Notes: generated by a model not told the origin, from the sequence alone. DNA of 64,000 bases from Alistipes sp. (GCA_017547175.1 JAFYQI010000008.1:310001-374000); one strand, 5' to 3'; numbered from the stretch's first letter, positions 34,388 through 44,215 are shown. Numbers and translations: made by a program.

Positions 34388-37300
34388 TTACTTCTTCAAG
34401 TAGTAGTTAACTACACCCATCTTGGCGGGACCCCAGTTGTAGGTGAAGGTTACAGTTACGGTAACCGTTACATCCTGCTGGAGAGCGATCTCGTTGATGT
34501 TCGAGAAGCTTACCTGACCGAAGTTAGCCTGAGCAGGATCATTCTGAACCTTGATGTACTTGTCAAGGAGGTTCGTCTTGTTACCGGCAGCATCCAGAAC
34601 GATGTAGTCAATCTTCAAGGGGCTGAAGCCAAAGATCGAACCTGCGTTCTCACCTGCTACGAAACCGTTGTTACCGTTACCAACTACCCAAGGATCAGCT
34701 GCGGTCTTGGCAGCGTCGATCAGCTCCCAATCACGAACGTCCTTCAGGCTCAAGTGGCTGATAACGTTATCCTCGTACGAAGGAGCAGCAACGCTCGTCT
34801 CAATGGTCTTCTCGTTTACAGCCGTGAAGTCACCAATCGGATCGAAACCGAATACGCGGTAAGCCGAGTAGTCGTTGATCGTCGTGAAGGCCTTCGAGAT
34901 CTTAACACCATCAACCATCAGAGTACCGATTACATGAACCGAGTTACCATCCTTCAGGTTGTAACCATCGTATTTCATTACGTTGTCAGCATTGATCGAA
35001 ATGCGATCCAGCGTCTCCTCTACATCGTAATCGAAGCTGATATTGTTGTTAGTCTTATCGGTAGCCGTAGCGTCAACCCAAGCACCGTCAACATACTTCT
35101 TCAGGATGAAGGCGTCGTTGAGGTCGATGTGCTGCGTCGAGAACGAGCTTACAGCCGCCAGCATACCCTCGGGGCTCCAGATACCGCGTACCTGCGAGAA
35201 GTACTTGTAATCCTCCTCACTTGCAGCTACCCAGAACGGGTTGTGCTCAACAGCGAACTTCGGCATCTCGATAGCACCCGTAGCGTTGATCTCGATCGGC
35301 ATAGCGTAGCTGGGCATGATGATCGTCTGAGCCGTGAACGTATCGTTCTCAAGCTTAACGTCCTTCTTAGCCAGCTGCAACGTTGCATCCATATCCATCG
35401 AGTTGATGTAAGCAACAGCGGTGTAGCAACCATTGGCGTTGATTGCAGCATCAACTACCAGATCCTTAACGTTGGTAACCTCAACCTCATCAGCGTCACG
35501 TACAGCCGTGTAGTCAGCAGTTGCACGGGTATCCGTACCATTGCGATCTACGTTGATCGAAGCAGCAAACTCCTCAGCGTCAGCGAAGTGGAGAGCGCCC
35601 TCAACCTTAGCGGCAACAGCCTCGTTAACAGCAGCGTAGAGCGTCTCAACCATCGAAACGGTATCGCTAACGAAGAGCGACTTCTGAGCGTCGTATGCGA
35701 ACGTAGCCTCAGGCATATCGTAGGTCAACTTAGCGGGCAGACCGATGAACTCAGCATCAAAGTCGAAGTTGATGTTCATCTCGGGCAGCTCAAGAACAAG
35801 GCGAGCCTTGTAAGCCTTATTAAATGCCCACTTGGAAATAGCGATTTGGTACTTACCATTCTTCGCACCAACAACGTCAGCCAAGAACTTAGCCTTCTCA
35901 TACTTGTTGGTCTCTGCGTTCAAAGCCTGAGTCGTGAAAGTAGCAGCAACGATGTCCTGATCCGTAACTTCCTCATTTACATCCGAGCGATCAGCAGCGA
36001 TCCATATGAGCTTACGCGAACCCTCGTAGTCCTCTACAACCTCCTCATTAGCAACACCAGCCTTGAGGAACGAGCTGAAGTCGGTGTAGTTCCACCAGTA
36101 GTACATCGTCTCGGTAGCCTTGATCGAGCGGGTCGGCTTAATGATCGTTACGTTCGTCTCAACAACACCCTCGAAGGTCGGGGTCTTATCCTCACCAAAG
36201 AAGTAAGCGTGCTTCGTCTTCAGGTAGTCACCCAACCACTTCTTCTCAGCCTTAACCAGCGATACAGCCTCGTCGCACTCGTAGAGCTCACCGTGGTTGA
36301 TGGCGAAGTTGTGGGGGTTCTGAACAGCATCGTCCTTCGTGTAAGCCGTGCTATTGTCAACCTTCTTCAGCTCAGGCATGTTGTAAACCTTATTAGCCTC
36401 AACAAGCGTCATGTACTCACCATCGATCATTACATAGGGCTCGAAACCTGCGAGCAGGTCGATCTTCGACTCTACGTCGTCCCAGGTAATCTCGTAGTTA
36501 ACAGCACCGTTAACAACCTTACCGTCAGCACCTACCGTGATACCCTGCAGCGTCTCAACATAGGGGAGCAGGTTTACATAGTGCGAAACAACATCCGACT
36601 TCGTAGCCTCAACAGCCTCCTCGTTAGCAGCAGCCTCAACGTGCAGAGCTACGCTGTACGACTTCTTAGCCTTGTAGGTTACAACGGGAACCTCGATCGT
36701 CTTCTCTACCTCTACATACTCAAGCGTGTACTCGTAGTAGTCGATGTTCTGGTTATTGTGACCGGGATTCCAACCGGGCCAACCGGGATTGTAATTACCA
36801 TTCGTCTGCTCGTAGATGGGCTTCTTCGTCAGCGTCGGCTCAATGCAGGTATAGGTAATCGTCTTGTACTCAACGATCATATCGGGAACCAGCTCAGCCG
36901 TGTTATTGGTCTGAGCGATTACTACGAACTGACCGTGCTCTTTACCCAATACAACGTCCTCGATCTCGAGACCGAAGCCAGCAGCACGGGTCTTAACCTC
37001 CTTCAACTCATAGTGGAATACGTCCTTACCAAGAGCAACCAGCTTCTTAGCAGCCGAAGCGGGCGTTACCTGGAACGTCATAGCGAGCTTACCCTCAGCT
37101 ACGATCTCAGCACCATTGTCGTTAGCAACCGTCAGAACGGGGAACGAAGCCTTGTGGTCGTCGTACTCGGGAACGTAAACCAGCGACTGGATACGGTCGA
37201 TAAGAGCGCTTACGTTAACCTTCGTAGCAGCCAGCTGCTTCTCGATCTCCTCAACGTCAGCCTGCAGACCCTTGATAGCCTCCTTGATGGGCTCCATAGC

Positions 37301-38359
37301 CTTAACAAACTCCTCAGCCAGAACACCGTTGTTCTTCTCGATAGCCTGAGCGATAGCGTCAGCAACGCTGATCTCGCCAACGAGAGCCTTCAGAGCGTTC
37401 AGCTGCTTCTCGATCTCAGCAAACGTCAACTCACCATAGTACTCGCTACCATCCTCGTTGTAGCCGAATACCCAGTTGGTCAGGTACTGCTGAAAAGCAA
37501 CCTGCGTCAGGTAGGGAGCAAGAGCCTCATACTGAACCCACTCCATGATACCCTGGATCGACTCGTCGAGCTTAGTCTCCAAAGCCTCCAGAGCCTCCTG
37601 AGCAGCCTCGATAGCGGCCTGCTGCTTCTCGTCAACAGCCCAGTTCTCCGTCATCTGCGACTCCAGGTCAAAGAGACGAAGCGTAGCGGGCGTCAACGTA
37701 GCCCAAAGCTCACCGATCTCAGCGGCAACATCCTCCGACTTAGCGTAAGCCTCCAACGTAGCCTCAACCCACGTCATGGTAGCCATCTCCTTCATCGACT
37801 CCTCGATCTCAGCGATAGCCTCAGCGAGCTCTACGTCCTTAGCCTCGAGAGCCTCGATATCCTTCTCGATGGCGGCGATCTGAGCCTTAACGGCAGCATC
37901 AACCTCCTTCAGAGCAGCGATCTCAGCCTCCAAAGCAGCTACGTCAGCGTCGTGAGCCGTCTCGAGAGCCTCGATTGCAGCCTCGAGAGCAGCCTTGTCG
38001 GCAGCGTGCTCAGCCTTAGCAGCAGCTACAGCAGCCTCAAGAGCCGTCTTAGCCTCGGCGATCTTGTTCTCCAAAGCAGCTACGTCAGCAGCGTGATCTG
38101 CCTTGGTCTCCAGCGTAGCAACAGTTGCCTGCAGAGCCGAAACGGCGTTCTGCGTAGCGGTCTGTGCCGACTGCAGCGAAGAAATCGAAGACTGCATCGA
38201 AGCAATCTGCTCATTAATAGCCTTGATTTGGGTGTTCTCGATACCATCGATACGACCATTCAAGGCATTAATGTCGTCGTCGTAGTCCTTACAACCGACG
38301 AAACCCACCATAGCACCAATCAGTGCTACTGCGAGCAATTTCTTGAAAAGTTTTTTCAT
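34388..38359 (-). CDS. Very large coiled-coil surface lipoprotein
   Basis: 1323 residues. The signal peptide ends VGFVGC and the mature protein begins C-KDYDDDI. That acidic start is a Bacteroidetes surface-export signal for lipoproteins and resembles the N-terminus of DUF4988/PL29-N-type proteins. An alanine/glutamate-rich coiled coil (about 25-260; repeated ALEAAIEALE-like heptads) is followed by a helical linker, a short Trp/Pro/Gly segment (NYNPGWPGWNPGHNN, about 530) and a long beta-rich C-terminal half. No catalytic motif is visible. Codon choice is extreme: Leu TTA/CTA and Ser TCA are absent over 1200 codons, implying high expression. I infer a major stalked surface protein; function unknown. 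Confidence 0.85.
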   Translation of the reverse strand: MKKLFKKLLAVALIGAMVGFVGCKDYDDDINALNGRIDGIENTQIKAINEQIASMQSSISSLQSAQTATQNAVSALQATVATLETKADHAADVAALENKIAEAKTALEAAVAAAKAEHAADKAALEAAIEALETAHDADVAALEAEIAALKEVDAAVKAQIAAIEKDIEALEAKDVELAEAIAEIEESMKEMATMTWVEATLEAYAKSEDVAAEIGELWATLTPATLRLFDLESQMTENWAVDEKQQAAIEAAQEALEALETKLDESIQGIMEWVQYEALAPYLTQVAFQQYLTNWVFGYNEDGSEYYGELTFAEIEKQLNALKALVGEISVADAIAQAIEKNNGVLAEEFVKAMEPIKEAIKGLQADVEEIEKQLAATKVNVSALIDRIQSLVYVPEYDDHKASFPVLTVANDNGAEIVAEGKLAMTFQVTPASAAKKLVALGKDVFHYELKEVKTRAAGFGLEIEDVVLGKEHGQFVVIAQTNNTAELVPDMIVEYKTITYTCIEPTLTKKPIYEQTNGNYNPGWPGWNPGHNNQNIDYYEYTLEYVEVEKTIEVPVVTYKAKKSYSVALHVEAAANEEAVEATKSDVVSHYVNLLPYVETLQGITVGADGKVVNGAVNYEITWDDVESKIDLLAGFEPYVMIDGEYMTLVEANKVYNMPELKKVDNSTAYTKDDAVQNPHNFAINHGELYECDEAVSLVKAEKKWLGDYLKTKHAYFFGEDKTPTFEGVVETNVTIIKPTRSIKATETMYYWWNYTDFSSFLKAGVANEEVVEDYEGSRKLIWIAADRSDVNEEVTDQDIVAATFTTQALNAETNKYEKAKFLADVVGAKNGKYQIAISKWAFNKAYKARLVLELPEMNINFDFDAEFIGLPAKLTYDMPEATFAYDAQKSLFVSDTVSMVETLYAAVNEAVAAKVEGALHFADAEEFAASINVDRNGTDTRATADYTAVRDADEVEVTNVKDLVVDAAINANGCYTAVAYINSMDMDATLQLAKKDVKLENDTFTAQTIIMPSYAMPIEINATGAIEMPKFAVEHNPFWVAASEEDYKYFSQVRGIWSPEGMLAAVSSFSTQHIDLNDAFILKKYVDGAWVDATATDKTNNNISFDYDVEETLDRISINADNVMKYDGYNLKDGNSVHVIGTLMVDGVKISKAFTTINDYSAYRVFGFDPIGDFTAVNEKTIETSVAAPSYEDNVISHLSLKDVRDWELIDAAKTAADPWVVGNGNNGFVAGENAGSIFGFSPLKIDYIVLDAAGNKTNLLDKYIKVQNDPAQANFGQVSFSNINEIALQQDVTVTVTVTFTYNWGPAKMGVVNYYLKK

Positions 38360-38502
38360 AAAATGTTAGTTAAAAAAATAAAAAAGTGAATAAAATTCTT
38401 CCTGTTTTTTCCCTGTTTTACAATAAATTACAAATTTCTCTCTTTCGTTTTGGTTTAAAATTTACACACTATACGGTACGTATAAGCATAGTACACGTGG
38501 TG

Positions 38503-38533
38503 CAAATATAAACATTAATCTTTGCATTGCAAA
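38503..38533 (-). promoter_or_regulatory. Consensus promoter and structured leader of the large lipoprotein gene
   Basis: TTTG (38530-38533), 19 bases, TATATTTG (38503-38510) on the minus strand. The predicted leader is about 135 bases and carries a hairpin near its 5' end (TATACG-TAC-CGTATA, 38470-38484), possibly stabilising the mRNA. Confidence 0.85.
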
Positions 38534-38985
38534 AATTTTTACATTTTTTTTCACATAAAAACGTTCTCAAAGCACGGTCTGCATGCTTTTTAGGCCGATA
38601 TGGAAGTCCCAAGAGTCAACCCATAGAAAACGTATCAAACGGCCAATTCGAAGCCGCAAAATGGGGCAAACAGCACCCAAACAACGCAAAAAAAACGGCC
38701 AAATCGGCAGAGAAAAATGCGTAAATTGAGCGAAAATCGGCAAAAACTGCATTCATGATGCTGATTTTTGGGCTAAAAATATCCGCAGCGGCAACCAATC
38801 GGGTAAATGCAAATATATATACCTATATATATATTATATATTTCGCGCAGAAGGTCCGAAACAGCGCCAAGGAGGTAATTTCAGCGTATTTTCGGACGAG
38901 AATTTGGGCAATCGGGGACTAAAATAGGGGCTTAAAGCCGCATTTTCCGACAAAATAGGGGAATTAGCCACCCGCAGCACCCGGA
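38534..38985. other. Long intergenic stretch without a gene
   Basis: No credible coding frame. It contains an alternating TA tract (about 38812-38850) and an isolated minus-strand TATATTTG at 38810-38817 without a -33 partner. It may hold an upstream promoter or a small RNA; I cannot support either. Confidence 0.4.
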
Positions 38986-39975
38986 TTATTTATTGCGCTC
39001 GGCCACAAAACTGCACAAATGAATCAACGAGGTGCGATAGGGGGTATCGGGATACTCGGAGAGCATGCGAACTGCGCGCTCGATATAGCCCTGCATAACC
39101 AATTGCGCCTCCTGCAATGCACCCTCATCGAGTACAATGCGCTGAATCTCTTCAACTTGCGATTCATCCTCGTGACAACGACGAAGCTGATCGAGCAACG
39201 CATTGCGGCACGCATCATCGGCGCGATCGAGCAAAATCAGCAACGGGAGCGTGATTTTACCCTCGCGGAGGTCGTTCCCGCGCGGTTTACCCGTTTCGGC
39301 ATTGGGAGTGTAATCGAGAATATCGTCCTGAATCTGGAACGCCATACCCAACGCCTCGCCAAAACGGCGCATGGTGGTCACCTTATCGCGCGTGGCACCT
39401 ACGGCCAACGCTCCGGCCGAAGCACTCACGCCAAGCAATGTGGCGGTCTTTTTATATATAATATCAAGGTAGGTGTTGCGCGTCATATTCTGCTTCGATG
39501 CGCAATCTGCCTGCAAGAGTTCGCCCTCGCAAAGCGTTGCCATACGTCCACAAATGTGCGCCACGAGATCAAACTGACCACTCTCGAAGCCGATAGACAT
39601 GTTGCGGGCAAGAATATAGTCACCTAACAATACCGCCTTGTGGGACTGCCAGATAGCATTTGCCGAAGGACGACCTCGACGCTCATCAGATTCGTCAATC
39701 ACATCGTCATGAATGAGCGAGGCCGTATGGATCATCTCGACAAGCATCGCAGCCAACGAGACACGCGGGCTACCGGTTGCACCCGAAGTACGAGCGTTCA
39801 TGGCCGCAGAGAGGGCTACAAGCATCGGACGAACGCCCTTGCCCCGCGACGAAAGAGCATGGCGCAACATATTATTCAACAAATCGCCCTCGGCCGTGAA
39901 TTGACGTTCGAGAAAGGCTTCATAAGCATCCAACTCCTTTGTAACGGGCTGGCGAATAGCATCCAATGTGATCAT
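38986..39975 (-). CDS. Polyprenyl diphosphate synthase
   Basis: 329 residues of the trans-isoprenyl diphosphate synthase family. The first Asp-rich motif is LIHDDVIDESDERRGRP and the second FQIQDDILDYTPNAETGKPRGNDLREGK. Lys/Arg residues for isopentenyl diphosphate lie in SSRGKGVRPMLVAL. It elongates farnesyl diphosphate with IPP, probably to the long chain of menaquinone (octaprenyl-like); the chain length is not determined by what I can see. It uses precursors from the IspG pathway encoded at 16.7 kb. Divergent from yfhO. Confidence 0.92.
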   Translation of the reverse strand: MITLDAIRQPVTKELDAYEAFLERQFTAEGDLLNNMLRHALSSRGKGVRPMLVALSAAMNARTSGATGSPRVSLAAMLVEMIHTASLIHDDVIDESDERRGRPSANAIWQSHKAVLLGDYILARNMSIGFESGQFDLVAHICGRMATLCEGELLQADCASKQNMTRNTYLDIIYKKTATLLGVSASAGALAVGATRDKVTTMRRFGEALGMAFQIQDDILDYTPNAETGKPRGNDLREGKITLPLLILLDRADDACRNALLDQLRRCHEDESQVEEIQRIVLDEGALQEAQLVMQGYIERAVRMLSEYPDTPYRTSLIHLCSFVAERNK

Positions 39976-39999
39976 AATCGAGTTTGCTTGTTGCGATGC

Positions 40000-40007
40000 A
40001 AAGATAG
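40000..40007 (-). promoter_or_regulatory. -7 box of polyprenyl synthase gene
   Basis: TATCTTTG on the minus strand, with ATTG 20 bases upstream (40028-40031) in the -33 position. Confidence 0.6.
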
Positions 40008-40048
40008 GGATTTTCTGCCACGAAACGCAATGTATGACGATTTTTTCG

Positions 40049-40056
40049 TACCTTTG
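40049..40056 (+). promoter_or_regulatory. -7 box of yfhO-like gene
   Basis: TACCTTTG, 21 bases before ATG 40078. It shows that the long open frame running back to 39640 is not all coding. Confidence 0.65.
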
Positions 40057-40077
40057 AGGGATTTTAGACCTTCAACG

Positions 40078-42555
40078 ATGATCAACCAACAAACATTTAT
40101 CGGCCGTCATTTGCCTGCTGTAGTGGCAGCAGCTCTCTTTTTTGTGGTTTCTGCGCTCTATTTCGCTCCACAATTCGGAGGCGACAAACTCGCAGCTCAC
40201 GACACCGTGCAATATGAAGGCATGGCCCAGGAAATCAAGCAAATGCGCGCCGACACAGGCGAAGATCCCCAATGGACGGGAGCAATGTTCGGCGGCATGC
40301 CTGCCTACTTGATTGATGTGAGCTACCCCTCACAACTTGTCGTACAAAGCATTGGACGCATCAAAAACCTATTGGGAACCCCTGCAGCCTTCCTCTTCTT
40401 TGCCATGTTGTCGCTATGGCTGATGCTTCGAATCCTCAAAATCGACCCCTGGCTATCGATCGTTCCGTCGCTTGCCTATGGCCTTTCGACCTATTTCCTA
40501 CTCATTATCGGCGCAGGTCATGTGACCAAGATGTGGGCGATGGTTTGGGCCCCGCTGATGATGGGTGGAGCCTGGATGGCGCTACGCGGAAAAATGTGGT
40601 ACGGCATAGCTCTTACTGCCGTAGCAGCATCGCTCGAAATCGGAGCCAATCATCCGCAAATCACCTACTACTTCCTGATAGCCATGGCTGCCTTCTGGAT
40701 CAGCGAACTCTATTTTGCTTTGCGTGAAAAACACATAGGTGACTTTGTGCGTCGCACCGCCTGGTTAGCCATAGCAGGAGTCATCGCCGTACTATCAAAC
40801 CTCGCACCGCTTTACTATACGATGCAACATACACCCGAGACAATTCGTGGTGGATCGGAATTGGCCATCTCGAACGAAACCTCGCAGCAAGGCCTTGATT
40901 TAGAATACGCTACGGCATGGAGCTATGGTAAAGCGGAAAGCTGGAACCTCTTGATTCCCGACTTTGCAGGACGAGATTCGGCGCATAGTTTTGCGACCGA
41001 CGGCGAAGTGGCTGCCGTAGCCAACGAACTGGGACTGAACGGCCTGGCAGAACAACTGCCTACCTATTGGGGAGGCCAGCCCTATACCGCCGGCCCCACC
41101 TACCTCGGTGCCGCAGCAATCTTCCTCGCCGTTTTAGGATTGCTGCTGACCAACGGACGTAATCGTTGGTGGATCGTAGCCGTCATGCTCCTCATGCTTC
41201 TCTTGGCCTGGGGACGTAACTTGATGGTATTCACCGAGTTTTTCTTCAATTACCTGCCCGGATATAACAAATTCCGCACAGTCTCGATGACCCTTGTTGT
41301 CGTGCAATGGACTGTACCGCTACTCGGCGCGTTGGCTCTCGGGGAATTACTACGTACCGACCGCACGAAACAACTGACCATGAAGGCACTTGCCTTAGCT
41401 GCCGGTATAACCGGCGGACTCTGCCTAGCGATGATTCTCTTCGGAGGAGCCTTCTGCTCGTTTGGAAGCAGCGAGGCTACCGAGTTGATGACGGGTTACA
41501 TGCGCGAAATCTTCACAGCCAACAATCTACAAAGCTACATCGACCGAGGTGTTGATATCGAATGGGGCGAGATGCTCGCCTCGGCTATGGTATCGGAGCG
41601 TATTTCAATGATGCAGGCCGACGCTTGGCGTTCGCTGGTCATGATTCTACTGGCAGCTACCGCCGTATGGCTCTTTGTACAACAGAAATTTAACCGCATG
41701 CACCTGACACTCGCGCTTGCGGCAGTCATGTTACTCGACTTAGTGCCGGTAGACCTACGTTTCCTCTCGCACGACGATTTTGTATCGGCTGCACGACGCA
41801 AAATGACAATGACGGCCGCAGACAAGGCCATCTTACAAGATCAAGATCCGGGTTACCGAGTGGTAAATCTCACGGTGAGCACCTTTAATGATGCATCAAC
41901 CTCCTACTTCCACCGTTCTGTGGGCGGTTACCACGGTGCAAAACTTTCACGTTACCAGGATTTGATCGATCACTATCTCTCGAAGATGGATCATCGAATC
42001 CTCGACATGCTCAACACCCGCTATGCAATTGTTCGCGGAGAAGATGGCAAACCGGAGGCTCGCCTACGTTCCACAGCCTATGGCCCTGCCTGGTTTGTGA
42101 CCGAAGTAGCCTATGCGCCTACCGCCAAGAGCGAGATCGAACTCCTCGGTCAAGTCGATCTACGCACGACAGCCGTCGTAGCCGGCAAAGATAGTTCTCT
42201 GATTACCACGCCAATAAGCGAAGTAGAGGAGAACCATATCACTTTAACCGATTACCGTCCGAACTACCTTCGCTATGAGTATACTGCTTTCAACGAATGC
42301 GTTGCCGTCTTCTCGGAAATCTACTACGATAAGGGATGGACTGCTTACATCGATGGCAAGGAGAGCCCAGCATTCAGAGCCGATTATGTATTGCGCGGTA
42401 TGCAACTACCCGCCGGCGAACATGTTGTTGAGTGGCGATTCCGAGCTCCCAATTGGACTCTGATCTCTGCAATTACGGGACTTGCTTCACTCTTGATTCT
42501 ACTCGGAGCAGCAGCGGCTCTATGGAGCGTAATCCGATGCCGCAAGGAGAAATAG
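40078..42555 (+). CDS. YfhO family multi-pass membrane protein
   Basis: 825 residues from ATG 40078. About a dozen membrane helices in the first 600 residues, starting LPAVVAAALFFVVSALYF, then a large extracytoplasmic C-terminal domain and a last helix near the end (LISAITGLASLLILLGAAAAL). YfhO family, GT-C-like fold: some members glycosylate lipoteichoic acid or proteins from lipid-linked sugars. Family-typical parts include FGGMPAYLI and the C-terminal VFSEIYYDKGWTAYIDGK and RADYVLRGMQLPAGEHVVEWRF. The substrate here is unknown. Confidence 0.88.
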   Translation: MINQQTFIGRHLPAVVAAALFFVVSALYFAPQFGGDKLAAHDTVQYEGMAQEIKQMRADTGEDPQWTGAMFGGMPAYLIDVSYPSQLVVQSIGRIKNLLGTPAAFLFFAMLSLWLMLRILKIDPWLSIVPSLAYGLSTYFLLIIGAGHVTKMWAMVWAPLMMGGAWMALRGKMWYGIALTAVAASLEIGANHPQITYYFLIAMAAFWISELYFALREKHIGDFVRRTAWLAIAGVIAVLSNLAPLYYTMQHTPETIRGGSELAISNETSQQGLDLEYATAWSYGKAESWNLLIPDFAGRDSAHSFATDGEVAAVANELGLNGLAEQLPTYWGGQPYTAGPTYLGAAAIFLAVLGLLLTNGRNRWWIVAVMLLMLLLAWGRNLMVFTEFFFNYLPGYNKFRTVSMTLVVVQWTVPLLGALALGELLRTDRTKQLTMKALALAAGITGGLCLAMILFGGAFCSFGSSEATELMTGYMREIFTANNLQSYIDRGVDIEWGEMLASAMVSERISMMQADAWRSLVMILLAATAVWLFVQQKFNRMHLTLALAAVMLLDLVPVDLRFLSHDDFVSAARRKMTMTAADKAILQDQDPGYRVVNLTVSTFNDASTSYFHRSVGGYHGAKLSRYQDLIDHYLSKMDHRILDMLNTRYAIVRGEDGKPEARLRSTAYGPAWFVTEVAYAPTAKSEIELLGQVDLRTTAVVAGKDSSLITTPISEVEENHITLTDYRPNYLRYEYTAFNECVAVFSEIYYDKGWTAYIDGKESPAFRADYVLRGMQLPAGEHVVEWRFRAPNWTLISAITGLASLLILLGAAAALWSVIRCRKEK

Positions 42556-42561
42556 ACAAAG

Positions 42562-42600
42562 AGATTGCCGGGCAAATTTACCCGGCAATCTCTTTTTTTG
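42562..42600. terminator. Strong terminator after yfhO-like gene
   Basis: GAGATTGCCGGG, loop, CCCGGCAATCTC, T7. Confidence 0.93.
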
Positions 42601-42728
42601 CAGAAGATGTATCACTTGTATTTTTGGGGCTTGAGTCATTTGCAAGCCCTTGTAGAGATTCCAATTCGGAAAAAGACGAACTCCTCAATGCACAATTAAT
42701 GACGATGCAGCCTTACTAAACGATTGCA

Positions 42729-43502
42729 TTATTTAATAATGCGGTTCAAATACTCCATCCGCCGATAATCGGTCAAATCGACCTGTACGGGGACAACCGC
42801 TACGTAGCCGTTGGCCAAAGCCCACTCATCAGTATCCTCCGCTGTCGGCTCTTGATTTACAAATTCACCCGTAAGCCAAAAATAGGCGCGATGATGCGGA
42901 TCTTCACGACGATAGAACTCTTCACGCCAATACCCCTTCGTCTGACGGCATACGCGGATACCCTTGATCTCCTCGGGACGAGCCACGGGGACATTGACAT
43001 TCAGGCACAAAGGCAACTCGGGGGCTGATTCCAAAACTCCACGAACGATCTCCGTGCAATACTTCACCGCTGCCTCAAAATCGGCATCCAGATCGTGATC
43101 CGTTAGCGACAGACCGATTGAGGGACATCCGTAGAAGCTACCTTCAATGGCAGCGCCCATCGTACCCGAATAGAGCACATTAACCGCCGCATTTGAGCCG
43201 TGATTGATACCCGAGACCACCAAATCTACCTTACGATCAGTCAGCAGGTAGTCGAAGGCCATCTTGACACAATCGACCGGCGTACCCGAGAAGGAGTAGA
43301 TCTCCACACCGGGCTCTTCGTGCTGTTTCTTCAAGAAGAGAGGCTTATACATCGTAATTGCCTGGCTCATGCCACTTTGCGTCACTTCAGGCGCAATGGC
43401 AATCACGCGACCAAAGGGACGCACCACCTCAATCGCAGCGCGCAAGCCCTTCGCCATATAGCCATCATCGTTTGTCACAAGTATCAGTCGTTCCTTATTC
43501 AT
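42729..43502 (-). CDS. surE: 5'/3'-nucleotidase SurE
   Basis: 257 residues. Metal-dependent nucleoside monophosphate phosphatase. N-terminal LVTNDDGYMAKGLRAA has the catalytic Asp pair, SGMSQAITM the loop serine, and SGINHGSNAAVNVLYSGTMGAAIEG the conserved Asn/Gly-rich active-site segment. Housekeeping nucleotide turnover and stress survival. Monocistronic by appearance, convergent with the yfhO-like gene and divergent from rplS. Confidence 0.96.
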   Translation of the reverse strand: MNKERLILVTNDDGYMAKGLRAAIEVVRPFGRVIAIAPEVTQSGMSQAITMYKPLFLKKQHEEPGVEIYSFSGTPVDCVKMAFDYLLTDRKVDLVVSGINHGSNAAVNVLYSGTMGAAIEGSFYGCPSIGLSLTDHDLDADFEAAVKYCTEIVRGVLESAPELPLCLNVNVPVARPEEIKGIRVCRQTKGYWREEFYRREDPHHRAYFWLTGEFVNQEPTAEDTDEWALANGYVAVVPVQVDLTDYRRMEYLNRIIK

Positions 43503-43521
43503 TGCGTGTCAAATTATAGCG

Positions 43522-43529
43522 CAAAGATA
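43522..43529 (-). promoter_or_regulatory. -7 box of surE
   Basis: TATCTTTG on the minus strand, 19 bases before the surE start. Confidence 0.6.
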
Positions 43530-43625
43530 ACAAAAAAAATCTTCGTATGTCCACAAACAAACACCAACAACCAGCCCCAAAAACAATTTTTTGCGCTGAT
43601 TATTTGCACTTTTTATAAAATAAAT

Positions 43626-43656
43626 TTTGTTTTCCACTCGGCTTGCACTACCTTTG
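43626..43656 (+). promoter_or_regulatory. rplS promoter
   Basis: TTTG (43626-43629), 19 bases, TACCTTTG (43649-43656): full consensus. Confidence 0.85.
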
Positions 43657-43659
43657 CAG

Positions 43660-43812
43660 TCCCCAAATGGGCGTAGATCAACCTCTTTCATTGGGCGGTG
43701 AGGGCAAAAAGCGACCAAAAGTCGCGGGATTACGGAGTGGATTTGGCTCCGCATGGTAGACCTCTCGCAGCGGGAATGTTGGATGCGAAATCATTAAAAA
43801 ATTGTTGCAACA
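43660..43812 (+). promoter_or_regulatory. Structured 5' leader of rplS
   Basis: About 150 untranslated bases with several stems: GCGAC-CAAAA-GTCGC (43711-43725), CGGAG...CTCCG (43733-43751), and CCTC...GAGG around 43682-43703. Ribosomal-protein leaders of this kind often bind the encoded protein. I infer L19 autoregulation. Confidence 0.6.
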
Positions 43813-44187
43813 ATGAACAAAGATGCAATCATCAAGCTCGTAAACGAGCAGATGTGGGCGAAGACGGATGCTGACGTGCCTTCGTTCAAGGCCGGTGACA
43901 CGATCACCGTAACCTACAAAATCGTCGAGGGTAACAAGGAGCGTCTGCAGAGCTTCCGTGGTGTGGTAATCCAGATCAAGGGCTCGGGCAAGACCAAGAT
44001 GTTCACCATCCGCAAGGTTTCGAACGGCGTGGGTGTTGAGCGTATCTTCCCCGTTTACTCGCCGCACATCGAGAAGATCGAGGTCAACAAGATCGGTGTT
44101 GTACGTCGCGCACGTATCTTCTACCTGCGTAAGCTCACCGGTAAGAAGGCCCGCATCAAGGAGGCTCGCAAGGTTTCGACGAAATAG
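43813..44187 (+). CDS. rplS: 50S ribosomal protein L19
   Basis: 124 residues. bL19, at the 30S-50S interface. Signature [58 protein letters not shown] and [20 protein letters not shown]. The gene stands alone (no trmD or rimM beside it), with its own consensus promoter, a long leader and a terminator. Codon use is that of a highly expressed gene. Confidence 0.98.
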   Translation: MNKDAIIKLVNEQMWAKTDADVPSFKAGDTITVTYKIVEGNKERLQSFRGVVIQIKGSGKTKMFTIRKVSNGVGVERIFPVYSPHIEKIEVNKIGVVRRARIFYLRKLTGKKARIKEARKVSTK

Positions 44188-44215
44188 TCAAACCCGCTAC
44201 GGCCTACCAAAAGGC

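Noticed and set aside
34754..38389. 1211-codon plus-strand open frame
   Set aside because: It is in exact register opposite the large lipoprotein gene and is fully explained by absence of TTA, CTA and TCA codons; the translation is low-complexity Leu/Arg/Ser/Val-rich and has no domain.
39640..40077. N-terminal extension of the YfhO-like frame
   Set aside because: It runs antisense through the polyprenyl synthase gene and across two -7 boxes; the family begins at ATG 40078.
42432..42719. 95-codon frame past the YfhO-like terminator
   Set aside because: It overlaps the yfhO-like gene and runs through the terminator hairpin; no family resemblance.
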